Assembly (NCBI RefSeq): GCF_036785885.1
Contig: NC_092330.1
Location: 3,940,525-4,004,524 of the forward strand
Length of the DNA: 64,000 nt
Direction: 5' to 3'
Source of the DNA: Coffea arabica
Taxonomy: Eukaryota; Streptophyta; Magnoliopsida; Gentianales; Rubiaceae
Part shown: positions 1 to 11,049 of the stretch, one piece after another
How positions within the stretch are numbered: position 1 is the first letter of the stretch
How the letters are laid out: each line of letters begins with the position of its first letter
Program-made: the position numbers and the translations under genes
Notes under the pieces: generated by a model
Seen by the model: only the letters and a program-made list of their open reading frames with translations
Told to the model about the DNA's origin: nothing
Databases searched by the model: none

Positions 1-824
1 TTTTTTAGCTTGTTCCCGTTTTAGGATTCTGCATTCTTTCATATAATGCCCATTCTTCTTACAATAATAGCATGCAATATTTTTCCGCGACTCAGACCTG
101 CCTCTGGATTTGCCATTCCTGTTGTGGAGTGTTCTACTTTTGCTTCTCCCTCTTCTTTCTTTCTTTTTTGTCACCAGGGCCTAGGACTCATAAACAATTT
201 CTTGTTCTTTTCTCCTGAATTTTTCATTTATCACGGTCTCTTTTGCAATAGCCATGGTCAACACACAATTCGAAGTTGAATTACTAACAGAGACCACCAT
301 GGTTTCCCAACTATCCGGTAGGAAACTAAATAATAATAGAGCCTGCACTTTATCATCCAAATTTAAATTTAATGTAGTTGCCTGGTTTATCAATGCTTGA
401 AAATTATTCAGGTGTTTAGTCATATCTTCCCCATCTTTATATCTTATCCGAGTAATCTGCTTCAAACAACTAGTCTTGTTCAAACCGGTCTTCCGTTCAT
501 ACATACTTTCAAGCTTTTTCCATAATACATCAGCTCTAGTGTCATTAGCAAAATGTTAAAAAATACTTTGATCAATCCATTTTCTAATATTGCCAATAGT
601 TTTTCTGTGCATAATAGCTCATTTTTCATCACTCATATCACTTGGTCTGTCTTTATCCTCTAGAACAGGTTCAAATGAATCTCTATAATACAGTTAGTCT
701 TCCATTCTGGGTTTTCCAAATCGAATAATTAGTAGCATTCAATTTTATCATGCAACCACTATTCGAATCATCCATTTTTAATCAGTACAAATGAGCAGCC
801 TAACCTGACTGCTTTGATACTACT
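1..824 (-). pseudogene. Ty1/copia gag region, partial and decayed (element A)
   Basis: Read on the minus strand, this is the 5' internal part of a copia retrotransposon; the rest of pol lies off the left edge. The segment 504-181 encodes a typical copia Gag (UBN2-like) stretch with the motif LLFSFLPDSWETMV. At 72-31 lies a CCHC zinc knuckle (C-Y-Y-C ... G-H ... C) preceded by an Arg/Ser-rich stretch. The knuckle is in a different frame from the Gag segment, so a frameshift sits near 181-190. The Gag N-terminus (about 780-510) contains several stops. Family assignment is secure, and the copy cannot be functional. It is unrelated at family level to the copia element at 8491-13352. Confidence 0.8.
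811..822 (-). other. Primer-binding site of copia element A
   Basis: On the minus strand this reads TAGTATCAAAGC, a two-mismatch version of the tRNA-Met-type primer site TGGTATCAGAGC used by copia elements. It lies two bases from the inner LTR edge, as expected. Confidence 0.65.
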
Positions 825-1492
825 TGTTGGGAAAGGGATACCGGTACAGGGACACAATATCAGAGTTAGCTCAGGACAAATTTCTCTTTCCCCAAGTACC
901 AATTAAAATAGGAATAAACCAAATCATCAAGTAATAATACCATCAGTGATAATAAAATGTAAGAAAAATACAAGACACAAGACACCAAGATTTTTATGTA
1001 AAAAATCCAAATTGAAAAAAATCATGGGATCTAGTTCAGTCAAAATCTCCACTATCACAACAATGGGAACACACAGCTCTATCCGAAATATTCGGATGAC
1101 AATAATATCACCAATACCAAACAAGCCTCCCAAAAAACTATAACTGTCAAAGAAGTGGGTTTAGAAAGGTGTTATCAAACGAAAAGGAAATCTGAAATCT
1201 GAATTGGTTAATGAGTAGAGTTTGACGAGAGGATCGCGTGTGTGAAATTTCGTCTCAATCGGATTTCAAATCATCTTCTAACTGAGATTTCAAAGCTGCA
1301 AAGAATTTTCTCTCTCTAGCTCTCACTCTTTCTCTCTCTTCATCTCTCTCTCAAAGTGGCAGCGGTAGCCTTTGTTCTCACACCAGGACCGAAGAATGAA
1401 TCCATCATGCGGCTGCTCACTTTCTTTTCAAGTCAAATCTTGACTTAAATCTAAAAGTGTTTGGTTTTGTGGTTTGGCCCACAAACCCAACA
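825..1492 (-). repeat. 5' LTR of copia element A
   Basis: The block begins TGTTGGG and ends CCCAACA, a perfect 7-bp terminal inverted repeat with TG...CA ends. It is 668 bp long and abuts the primer-binding site on its inner side. A pyrimidine-rich CT tract lies at about 1305-1352. The partner LTR is outside the window, so LTR divergence and target duplication cannot be checked. Confidence 0.75.
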
Positions 1493-3050
1493 TTGTTTCA
1501 ATTATCATGATAGTTTCTTTCGTTTAACAGAGTCAAGAAAGCAGAATTGGTATTGTGACTATTTCTGTCATTTTTCCTCTCTAGTATGTCTTCTTCTTTT
1601 ACTACTCCTATTTTTATCTTGTTTTTATTTAATGAAAGCCATCAATTTAGTTTTTTTCTTGCTTTTTTTTTTTTGGATTGACTTATTGATATTGTCTTTA
1701 AATTTGAACTCATATTCTCTCTAACCGTATTGATTTTTTTTATTTGCTTTTTTGGGTGCAGTTACGAAATGTCCATCTTTTTAAATTAAAGCTTCCTTTG
1801 ATGTTGGCTGTATGTATTTTACTTCTGAAGGTTGCCACTGCTGCTACGAGGTTTGTCTAGACTACTCAGTACTGAATTTGGCCTTTTTTACTTATGAATT
1901 GGGTTTTTTTTCCTTTTAGTATGTTTACAATTTTGGATCTATTGTGTTGCCGATTAGCTCGAAACATTCATGTTTTCTCTTCGAAAGTTTTCAACTTTAT
2001 CTAAGTTAATTGTCATGTGTTTTAATTTTTTTTTTGCCATTATTAGTTAGTTTTGGTTTGCTTAGGCGAAATCAAAGGAAAAAAAAATTAGAGTTAGAAA
2101 GACTGAGAAGAACATGGTTCATAAAATATGCGATGCATGATGTAGTTAATACCTTTTCTTAGTAAGGAGTTGTCTAACTTGGAACCTTCATGTTTTCAAC
2201 TTTATCTGCGTTAATTGTCATGTCTTTAATTTTTGCTTTTTGTTTTGCCATTGTTAGTTAGTTTAGTTTTGGTTTGTTGAAAAGAAAGAAAAAGAATAAA
2301 GTTAGGGAGACTAAGAATAACATGGTTCATAGAATAATTGATGCATGATGTAGCTAATTCATGTAGGACTGTTCATGGGCCAGGTCAGCTTGAACTCGAC
2401 CCGTTTACCCCAAGAAAATGCTCGATAAGTCTAACATTTTATTGAATTGGGCTAAAATTGAACCTAAATATTAGACACGAATGCAAAATGAGCCAAGTTT
2501 TTGTCTCATTAGGCTCAAATCCAATATAGGTTCAAGCCTTTAATCTGCATATATATATATATATATAATATTCATATTTTGATATACATAATTGTGTATC
2601 TAAATATATAATAATTTTTACTTATGAGTTATGTGCCAAAATATGTTAATATATAAATATAAAAAATTATGTCAAAAGATTTAGAAGAACAAATCTTAGT
2701 ACAACACATTGAGAATTTTCAAAGATGTATTGACTGTTAATCATGTTTTATTATTATTATTCATGTACTTTGAACAAATTTGATATATTTTTATTGAAAT
2801 TTTTTTTATATATATACTTTTTAACAACTGTTACTAGTTCGTGTATAGTTTTAATATTGTAGTAGTGTGGATATTAAATTACCTTTAGAACTTACTAGTT
2901 ATAGTAAGGAAATTAAGGAGCATTAAATGAGTTTGAACAAAATCCGAATTAAGTTCACAATCCGAATATTTTGTGAACTAGGTATAAGTTTCACATTTAT
3001 CAATTCAAAACTTATAACCTGAAACCGAGAGTGGTACTAATTCTATGAAA
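1493..3050. other. AT-rich intergenic DNA with no gene seen
   Basis: No convincing coding exon on either strand. It contains the local duplication at 1987-2358 and short AT microsatellites near 2549-2567. A GGGTGCAG sequence near 1754-1761 resembles a splice acceptor but leads into stops. Confidence 0.5.
1987..2358 (+). repeat. Imperfect tandem duplication, period about 205 bp
   Basis: Two diverged copies run from GTTTTCAACTTTATCT at 1987 and 2192 to GATGTAG(t/c)TAAT near 2150 and 2358. Both contain GTTAATTGTCATGT, GCCATT(a/g)TTAGTTAG and AACATGGTTCATA. Non-coding. Confidence 0.75.
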
Positions 3051-3061
3051 TGAGTCTGCGG

Positions 3062-3335
3062 TTGTTAAACCCAACCAAGATAGCCTGATGACGGGCCTCA
3101 ACACAACCACTGAGCTAAGGCCACTAGAGAGGGACTTAAGTCTCTCTTTGAACTGTAGGTGAGAGTTCAAACCTCACCTGCAGCAAAAAAAAATTTAAGG
3201 GTAGTGCTATAGCACTCTCTTGATTTAGTTGAGTCTGTATACTCACTAATCCCTAACACAAGCCTCCTTAGACTCCCCCTCCCCCTAGATTAGAATAGAG
3301 TAGGTTATATAATGTATTTTTGCTAGAAAAAAAAA
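3062..3335 (+). mobile_element. Possible tRNA-derived SINE
   Basis: GAGAGTTCAAACCTCACC near 3161-3178 contains a box-B-like GTTCAAACC, and an A-rich tract follows. The 3' part ends in a pyrimidine-rich stretch, then TTAGAATAGAGTAGG and a poly-A run near 3328-3337. A very similar tail (TTAGGATAGAGTAG) occurs at 14601-14614, which suggests a dispersed family. A clear box A on the same strand is missing; the best A-box match (TAGCTCAGTGG) is on the other strand and in the wrong order. This is a tentative call. Confidence 0.35.
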
Positions 3336-4827
3336 ATGACATACATGTTACTTCGTGAACATGCGTGATTTAGATAGTTCTTTATAATAGCTTTCTGCTT
3401 TTGTCATGGATTTTGTAATCAGGTGAGGTGACCTATTTATTTTATTGACAAAGTACAACCTTATGATACGGCAACAAGCCTTCAAGTTCTTGAACCAACA
3501 TTTGTCTCCATTTTAGGCACATGTAAATAGAGATTTAATGTACTTGAGAGAATTACATGTGAATGTTCTAAAACATCTTTAGCATGTGATATACTTTTAG
3601 CTAATTAAGAGATGTAGATACGGTTCATCAGCTTCCAAGGTTAACTAAAAATGCCATTTTCGAAAGATATTAGGATCTATTAGGATTCAATCCATCATTA
3701 GATCTTAATCGATCCCAATACACGATATTATTTAACTATCATGAAATATAAATTAAACAATCAACAGGTTAGCCTATCTTTGTTTAGGACAAGATTCACT
3801 GAAAAGTATGGAATTGCTGCTAGGTTTACTTGACAGTTATATAAATGACTATTATTCTACCAAGTTATATTTATGTTAATTATGTCTTTGTTATGTGATT
3901 AGAAGTGATTTACGAGCTTATTGATAACACAGCCTCTAAATCATATAATGTGAAACTTGAGCTTAATAGGGACATAAGTAAGAGCTTTTTGAAGGGTCAA
4001 GGTTGTGCCTTACAAAAACTTATTCCCCTAGAATTATAAGATACAGGGAAATAGGGAATTGTCATTGGGAGGATGACTAAGAAGTGGGCAAGACTAATAA
4101 GTCTTCTCAAAATTCATTTCTTATTCCGGACGCCTGAATTACACAAGCGCTGACGGTTTCAGGATTTTATAGTTTAGGGAGATGAACTATCAAAACTAGG
4201 CTAGTAAAAAAAAATATATTATGTTAAATAAAGCATACCAAATATAAAGTAAAATACTAAATATAAAATAAAAATTTAATAGACGATAACTAGGAATAAG
4301 ATGTTTTTACTAATAAAGACAAAGCGTAAAGTAAAATGTGAACATTGGATTCTATACCATTCTATTTAATATCAATACAAGGTATTGCTTAAAAAATGAA
4401 TCTAATAATGCATCATTTGTTATGATATTTCTTGTTTTCTATAATGCACTAAGGGTGATTACTTTTTGGTAAATAATGATATAATCTAAAAGCATATATT
4501 GACATTTTATTTAATAGGGATGCTAATGAATGAGTGACTTGAAAATGGGTAGGCACTAGATTTTTACAATCACATGCGGAAATTACATTTTTGCGTAATG
4601 GATAACAATAGATTTGTTGAAACACAATTTGAAAAAAAAAATTAAATTTTATGTGAGTGAAAATTGGGAAACTCGGTGCTCACTGTTCCTTCATATTTTT
4701 GGAAATTTTCATTATAATTCAAGAAAATTTTGATTGCAAGTATTGGGATTACTCAATGCTTTGTCTTATTTCATATCTTTGGAGATTCATTTCTATTTTT
4801 TTTAATAATATAGTGGACTAATAATGG
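3336..4827. other. Intergenic DNA with nothing recognised
   Basis: AT-rich on both strands with frequent stops. No exon, RNA gene or element boundary could be supported here. Confidence 0.5.
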
Positions 4828-5175
4828 TGTTGGTTCAATTAATTTTGAGGAGGTTTCGGCCCGTTATCCTTCCACTGCAAGGAACGGGAGGTTTTCGTTG
4901 CCCTGTCAAACCAGTCTCACGCAGTTCCCTCCACTTTAGGAGCCAAGTGGTCCACGCTTCCGCCTAGGCCACATAGCCCAGCTCTCCGCTTGGAATGGGC
5001 GAGCCAGTGATTAGCTCAATTAGTCCTATCAATCCAACGTTCCAACACATTAATGCCCCCGCTTGGGTCACAAGCTTGAGCAACCAAGCTCGGCGTGAGG
5101 CAGCCCTCAGCAAGTTACTTATAAAGCAATAATATCCACATCAATTTTTCGATGTGGGACAAACTTGTTTCCATT
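4828..5175 (-). mobile_element. GC-rich LTR-like fragment
   Basis: A sharply GC-richer block inside AT-rich DNA. On the minus strand it starts near TCCCACATCGAAAAATTGA, followed by a possible TATA box (CTTTATAAG), a layout common in plant LTRs. The far end carries TGTTGG at 4828. No coding capacity, no partner copy in the window and no clean target duplication. Solo-LTR or TRIM remnant is the best guess; 5S rDNA-bearing Cassandra was considered but no 5S match is visible. Confidence 0.35.
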
Positions 5176-7070
5176 TCCATTCAAGAGAAAACAGATCTCA
5201 AAAAAATGGACAGATTTCTTTTCTTACAAACACGCATCTTGATATGGGACACACTTCAATGGACCCATTAAGAATGTACTTAGACATATGGTAACTGGGG
5301 TTGAATTGCTGGTATTATTGTCAATGGAAATGTAGGCTTTAAAAGAAGGTTTGGTCGCTGCAAATTCAGCATAAATGAATAAAAAGAGACTGAAGTACGA
5401 ACTAGTGTCAAACTGGCTTAATCCAAATGGTGAAAGGTGTAAATAATGTCTTTGGAGAACCTAGAATGAGAATTATAGGCTTTACTTTTATTCTGTAAAT
5501 TTTCTTGATTTCTTATGTTTATAGTGAAAGCAGCAACTGTCATTCTGACTTTATTGCTGGATTTCTCATCTCTATAGACACCTTATCGTTGTCAAAATTG
5601 CCCTACAATATGATTGACGAATGTAAGAATGGTAGATTACTTAATTGATGCAATATTTTCACCTTTATTAATATAAGCTCACAACCTCTCAGAAATATTA
5701 AAAAAAGAGAAAAAGAATAACCATACCAAAGCATAACAAGCTGATTATACCAGATTACAATTATTGAAATGCCTGAGAATTAGCATTGAGAATGCTGAAA
5801 TGAAACTTTTTCGTATATAACAAAATGCTTATTTATGGCTGAAAAACTAAATGCTGAATATTTGACCATAGGGAAAAATTTTGTGAAAATTGGCATTTTA
5901 ACTATTGTACTAAGACCAACACTAATCATAAGTCTGACCACCACTTTTTGTTTCATGCTTCTATTCCTTAATTATACCTCACAAAACACGGGGGGTTAAA
6001 AAAAAAAGGGTAAATTTAATATACACTGACAGTGTATACACTATCACTATTAGATTCATGATACATACGTAAAAGTTGGATTTCAAATTTAAATTTTATA
6101 TAGTTGTTATTCATCCAAAATTAACAATATATACACTGTCAATGTAGGAAAGATTAATTCTAAAAAAAAAAAAAAGAAAGAACCAAAAAGTTTTTCCAGT
6201 GGTATGCTATTATTTTGAAGCAATGTTGCTGTGTTAAAGCCCTTAGCAAGTTTTACGTTATTTATTCTAAAATCCACATTGCTCGATTAGATTAAAGCAG
6301 AAGAATGATATTTCTTTCCTTTTATGATCAATCCAATGAACTAGGAAGATGGCATTCGACCTCAAGCTTTAAATTGGCTATACTTTTTTGCTAACGAAAG
6401 TGAATTTGTATTTTAAGTCATGTTTCTATCCATCTTTAGATGTTTTTCCTTGAAATATAAGAACAGAGAACTCATATGGATGAGTTAAATCGGGCATAAA
6501 CAATTGACTAACAAATTGTGTATATTTGACAAGAAGAAGATATTTAATTAACTTAATATTCCCAGTAAGACCTTTTCATCGTCTTATAAGTTGATGCTAA
6601 GTTGATTACAAATCATTCAAATTAATATAATGTTAAGATTATGGTAATCAAGATTTTGCACCTTGAAACCTTCATTTTTTTTTCTGTCATGTTGGACAAT
6701 TTTCTTTGTGCTAACCACTTGATTCCTTAAACTTTTTGTTGGATATGAAATCTTCATACGTAGCTGATATCTAGTAATAGGTATTAATTATCTTATATCC
6801 GATTATTTTCTGTATTTTTCTGATTTTCAATGTATCAATCACAAAGATAAAAAAACCTTTTGGTATCTCTATATTAAAAAAAAATGTAGTTAAGGTCAAA
6901 AAAACGAAATTTGTCAATCTCTTCTTTCTCGATATCCATTCCTTAGCTGTAATTTTCTTTTTTTTTTTTGGTTAGGATTTTTTTTTGAAAGTCTAATCTT
7001 AATCACATTTAGAAGTGCAATGAATATATCAAAGCAAGCAACAAATATATACATTAAACATCTTTACTAT
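5176..7070. other. Intergenic DNA, only a small MITE seen
   Basis: AT-rich sequence without supported exons. Apart from the foldback element at 6005-6158 I see homopolymer runs only. Confidence 0.5.
6005..6158. mobile_element. Small MITE-like inverted repeat
   Basis: The left end ATACACTGACAGTGTATAC is matched in inverse orientation by the right end TATATACACTGTCAATGTA. The interior is AT-rich and non-coding, about 150 bp in total. A related left end (TATACACTATTACTGTTGGA) appears near 60787, so the family is dispersed. Target duplication is not resolved. Confidence 0.5.
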
Positions 7071-7263
7071 TTTGTATGTTTTTAGGAGCTGTGTACAAAA
7101 CCATGGGAAAAAAATTTAGATTTCCAATTCCTCGGACTAGCATAAAACTTTTCTCCATACTCCCCATAAAATTGATTCAAAAACTGTTTTGGAAGAACAA
7201 CACAATTCACAATACACAAGAAGTATTTTTTACTCGTCAGTCAAGTCATTGGGTGTCTGAAAT

Positions 7264-7704
7264 TTGTGTTACAGAATATGCAGTTTTGGATTCTTCCTAG
7301 TTCATGAAATTGAACAACTTTTTTACAGCATTGATTCAATCTCAAATATTTCTCCAGGTTTGTGCAGTCACTGGTGTTTGGCCATCGAAATCAACGATTT
7401 GATTTTCTTAGGTGGATGCTTTTGGAGTTGTCATCCTAATGCCTTAACTCTATCATGTCCTGATGCCAAATTGAATAATGTTAAGTTGGCAAAGTTGGTC
7501 TCTGAGACGCTAACAAATAGCATAAATCTAGAAAATCCTGTTTCAAGAGAGGTTAAGTGTTGGCGGCATCAGCTAAAGGGGGTAAAGCATGAGGCCATCA
7601 CAAAAACTCGAAGAGAAGGGCTGCCAGCTGAAGTTATGAACTTTGATAACTCTGGTGGAGAAATCAAACGTCTGCTACCCATCTCCGCTTTGGCAGTTTG
7701 TTGA
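7264..7704 (+). CDS. Unrecognised open frame, possible exon or gene remnant
   Basis: The frame is open for about 146 codons in AT-rich DNA, long enough to suggest it derives from coding sequence. No ATG opens it; the first codon is TTG. Possible splice acceptors lie at TTTCTCCAG (ending 7357) and TTTTCTTAG (ending 7412). The C-terminal part is hydrophilic, with the stretches KCWRHQLKGVKHEAITKTRR and GLPAEVMNFDNSGGEIKRLL, and it ends at TGA. I recognise no domain. It may be the last exon of an unannotated gene, or a gene fragment. No promoter or partner exons were identified. Confidence 0.25.
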   Translation: MCYRICSFGFFLVHEIEQLFYSIDSISNISPGLCSHWCLAIEINDLIFLGGCFWSCHPNALTLSCPDAKLNNVKLAKLVSETLTNSINLENPVSREVKCWRHQLKGVKHEAITKTRREGLPAEVMNFDNSGGEIKRLLPISALAVC

Positions 7705-7871
7705 TTCGTTTCAATTTAGAATGGTGAGGGAGCGTCTTGCAATTTTATCTAGAGTGTGCAAAGGCTTTAGATCAGTGCTCTGATAAATGCAAATGTGATG
7801 CTATGATTTGTTACCGATCTTATTTATTCCATCTGGAGTAATTTATTCACAACAAACACGCTGATACAAAC

Positions 7872-8419
7872 TAGAGGTACATTCGAGTTGAATTGAACTC
7901 GAGTAGCATTATCTGAGTCAATTCCAGATGAAATAACTGAGTTCGAGTTCAAACTTGAGCTCATCGAGATTTTAGAAGTCGAGTTCGGGCTCAAACTGGA
8001 CTTCAGCTTACTTTACTCGACCTCGTACTCAAGTTCGAGTTTAAGTTAATCTAATCGAGTCAAATCAAATTCAATCAAATCTATTCATGTGTAATCAAGT
8101 TTAATCGAGCCTATTCGAAACTAATTAAGCTCACGTAATAAAAATTAACATTTTACATATCATTTTAAATAAAGGATATTATTGACATTTCATAATAATA
8201 AATATAATATATATATATATATATAAATATATATAATAAAAAGCTTGAATAGCTTAGTCGAGCCTTCGAGTACAAAATATTGGAGTTTAAGCTCAACTTG
8301 TGAGCTCAAGCAAGTACCTCGAACTCGAACTTGAGTTCGGTCAAAACGAGTTCGAATCAAGCTGCTGACCGAGTAGCTCGCAAACTCGAGTTGAGTTTCT
8401 TAATTTAGCATCACCCCTA
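7872..8419. mobile_element. hAT-like foldback element
   Basis: Rich in alternating CGAG/CTCG words (GAGTTCGAG and similar) on both flanks of an AT-rich core containing a (TA)n run near 8204-8224. The ends TAGAGGT and ACCCCTA are approximately inverse. The flanks ATACAAac and ATACAAtg share six of eight bases, so a decayed 8-bp target duplication is possible. No transposase is encoded. Confidence 0.45.
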
Positions 8420-8490
8420 AATACAATGCTAGTTTTGCTTGTTGATTAATTGAATTTTTGAACCCATAAGATGTTTGCTTAGTTGAAATA

Positions 8491-8857
8491 TGTAGGAAAC
8501 AAACCCACAGGATAAAATAATATAAGCGAATCACACACTCAAAGGAATAGCTTGGCAGCGGAATGTTTATAACAAACGGAACAGCTAAAGAAAGAAACAA
8601 AAGGTGACAAAAGCTTCAGGAGGCAAACTTCTCAAATTGTGTCCAATTCTCGGCTACTTTACATATGACACTCACATCAGACTAGTACTACACATATGTA
8701 TATATAGGCACCAAGTCTCCATAATCAGAGACCACATTAGAATTGGAAATCAAGCATCCTAGTTAGACTTGAACTCAATTAGCTAGACGTAGCCCTGAAC
8801 TATACTAATTCCAACCAACTCCAACTAACAAATAATAATCTTGATTTAATTCCTACA
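8491..8857 (-). repeat. 3' LTR of copia element B
   Basis: 367 bp, TG...CA ended. It differs from the 5' LTR at five substitutions and no indels. The pol stop codon (TAG at 8855-8853) lies inside the first five bases of this LTR. Confidence 0.95.
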
Positions 8858-10085
8858 TTGCCTCCCTTAAATCAAGATCTTCAAATTTCACCATGCCGAG
8901 CATCTTCTCCAATTTCATGAACATCTCCAATTTAAGCGGCTTTGTCAAAATATCAGCTACTTGATCTTCACTTCTACAATAATCAATGGCAATTTCTTGC
9001 TCTTGAACTAACTCACGAATAAAATGATACTTGATGTCAATATGCTTACTGCATCCATGAAAAACTGGATTTTTTGTCAACTCAATAGCAGACAAACTAT
9101 CACAAAGTATTATGGTAGGACCATCTTGCTTGTGTTGTAAGAATCCAAGCATTTTCCGCAACCAAAGTGCTTGAGTAGCACTACTTGTGGCCGCCATGTA
9201 CTCCGCTTCTACTGTGGACAAAGCAACCACCTGTTGTTTCTTTGAGGACCAAGAAAATACACCAGATCCCAAGTAAAATGCATAACCAGAAATGCTTCTC
9301 CTTTGTATTGTGTCACCAGCCCAATCACTATCAGTGTATCCAACAAGGTTGTTATCATGTGAAGATGAATAAAATATACCGTCAGATTGCGTACCTTGAA
9401 CGTATCTCAAAATTCTCTTAGCAGCTTGCAAGTGAGACTGGCGTGGAGACTCCATGAATCTACTAATCAAACCAACTCCATAAGTGATGTCAGGTCTCGT
9501 AGTAGTTAAATATCTGAGACTCCCCACCAACCTCCTAAAATAAGTAGCATCAACAAAATCACCAGTACCATCTTTGGTTAATTTCAATTTTTCCTCAACC
9601 GGTGTCATCATTGATTTAGCCACATCCATCTTAAACTTCTTCAGAATATCACTTGCATACTTCCTTTGTGAGATAAAAATTCCATCATCCAACTGATGAA
9701 CCTCAATACCAAGAAAATAAGATATCAATCCCAAATCTGTCATCTCAAATTGACTAATCATAGCCTCCCTGAATTCAGAAATTAGTTTGGGATTGTTGCC
9801 TGTGAATATCAAGTCATCCACATACAAGCATACAATAAGGATATTTCCTTCGGGGTTGAATTTGATGTACAAAGTGTGCTCATATGGACATCTCAGAAAA
9901 TCATGCTCAACAAAATAAGTATCAATGCGAGTGTACCAAGCTCTAGGAGCTTGTTTCAAACCATATAATGCCTTTTTCAATCTATATACTTTGTCTTCTT
10001 GACCCTTTCTAACATAACCTGCAGGCTGCTCAACATATACCTCTTCTTCAAGAAAACCATTTAAAAATGCGGATTTCTCATCCAT
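8853..10085 (-). pseudogene. Copia pol, reverse transcriptase and RNase H part
   Basis: An open segment of about 410 codons. It starts at the conserved copia RT motif around K-S-A-F-L-N-G, followed by EEEVYVEQPAGY and YGLKQAPRAWY. The polymerase motif YVDDLIF lies near residue 140 and YFLGIEV follows. RNase H motifs are DSDWAGD, KKQQVVALSTVEAEYMA and ADILTKPLK. It would be the C-terminal part of one polyprotein but is cut from the upstream part by a TAA at 10086-10088, where a Gln codon is usual. Its own stop is within the 3' LTR. Confidence 0.92.
8858..8873 (-). other. Polypurine tract of copia element B
   Basis: On the minus strand TTTAAGGGAGGCAA lies directly upstream of the 3' LTR, the expected position of the plus-strand primer. 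Confidence 0.7.
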
Positions 10086-11049
10086 TTAATGAATTTTCCA
10101 GCAATTATTTGCAGCAAGTGACACAATCATACGAACAGTATCAAGTCTGGCAACTGGTGCAAAAATTTCAAAATAATCAATACCTGCCTTCTGCTTATAG
10201 CCTTTGACAACCAATCTCGCTTTGAAGCGATCCACCTCTCCTGTTGGCTTATACTTGGTCTTATATACCCATTTCACTCCAATTGGATTCTTTTCAGGTG
10301 AAATAGTGGTCAACTCCCATGTATCATTTTTCTCAATGGCATGAATTTCTTCATCCATTGCACAAACCCAACGATCATCTTTGACAGCTTCTTTAAATGA
10401 GACAGGGTCACAATCTGCAAAAAGAGCAAAATTTACAATTGCTTCATCAGTTAAATCATCATCTGTGCCAACAACATAATCATCAAATCGGGCTGGCATG
10501 CGGCGTTCTCTCTGTGGTCGACTGGATGTCTCAACCTGAATAGTAGATGGTGAGGGATCACCATAAGAGTGCACAACTTGCTCCACTACTTGCTTACTAG
10601 CACTCGGTCCCATAATGGGAGAAATGGATGGATATTTTGGTGATGTCTCGAGATCTTTTCTAGACCAATCCCAAACTCCATGTTCATCAAAAGTTACATC
10701 TCTGCTAACAATCACCTTTCCTGTGTTTGGATTGAATAACTTATACCCCTTTGTCTCATGACTATATCCAATAAAAATACACTTCTCTGCTTTGTCATCC
10801 AATTTCTTTCTTAACTGATCTGGAACATGCGCATACGCAAGACAGCCAAATACCTTGAAGTGAGAAATATTCGGTTTCATGCCAGTCCAAACCTCTTGTG
10901 GGGTCTTCCCAGAATTGCATCTAGTATGACACCTGTTCAAAACATAAATATACTGCTTCTGCCCAAAGGGATTTAGGAATACCTTTGGAGTGCATCATAG
11001 ATCTCACCATGTGCATCACAGTCCTATTCTTTTTTTCTGCCACACCATT
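10086..11049 (-). pseudogene. Copia pol, integrase C-terminus to RT N-terminus
   Basis: This joins the integrase core to the reverse transcriptase. The first part (about 11049-10950) encodes the NGVAEKKNRTVM region of integrase and the G-I-P-K-S-L-W-A-E stretch. A frameshift near 10945-10955 moves the reading to the frame of GKTPQEVWTG and KVFGCLAYAHVP. Downstream are the GKV...SRDVTFDE integrase tail and the RT start (ANNTWEL-type motif seen as EKNDTWEL, then GVKWVYKTKY and KARLVVKGYKQ). It ends at TAA (10088-10086). One frameshift plus stops at both ends make it non-functional. Confidence 0.88.

Noticed and set aside
3140..3185. Possible tRNA gene
   Set aside because: Only a T-arm-like GTTCAAACC is present. 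No acceptor stem or anticodon arm can be folded around it.
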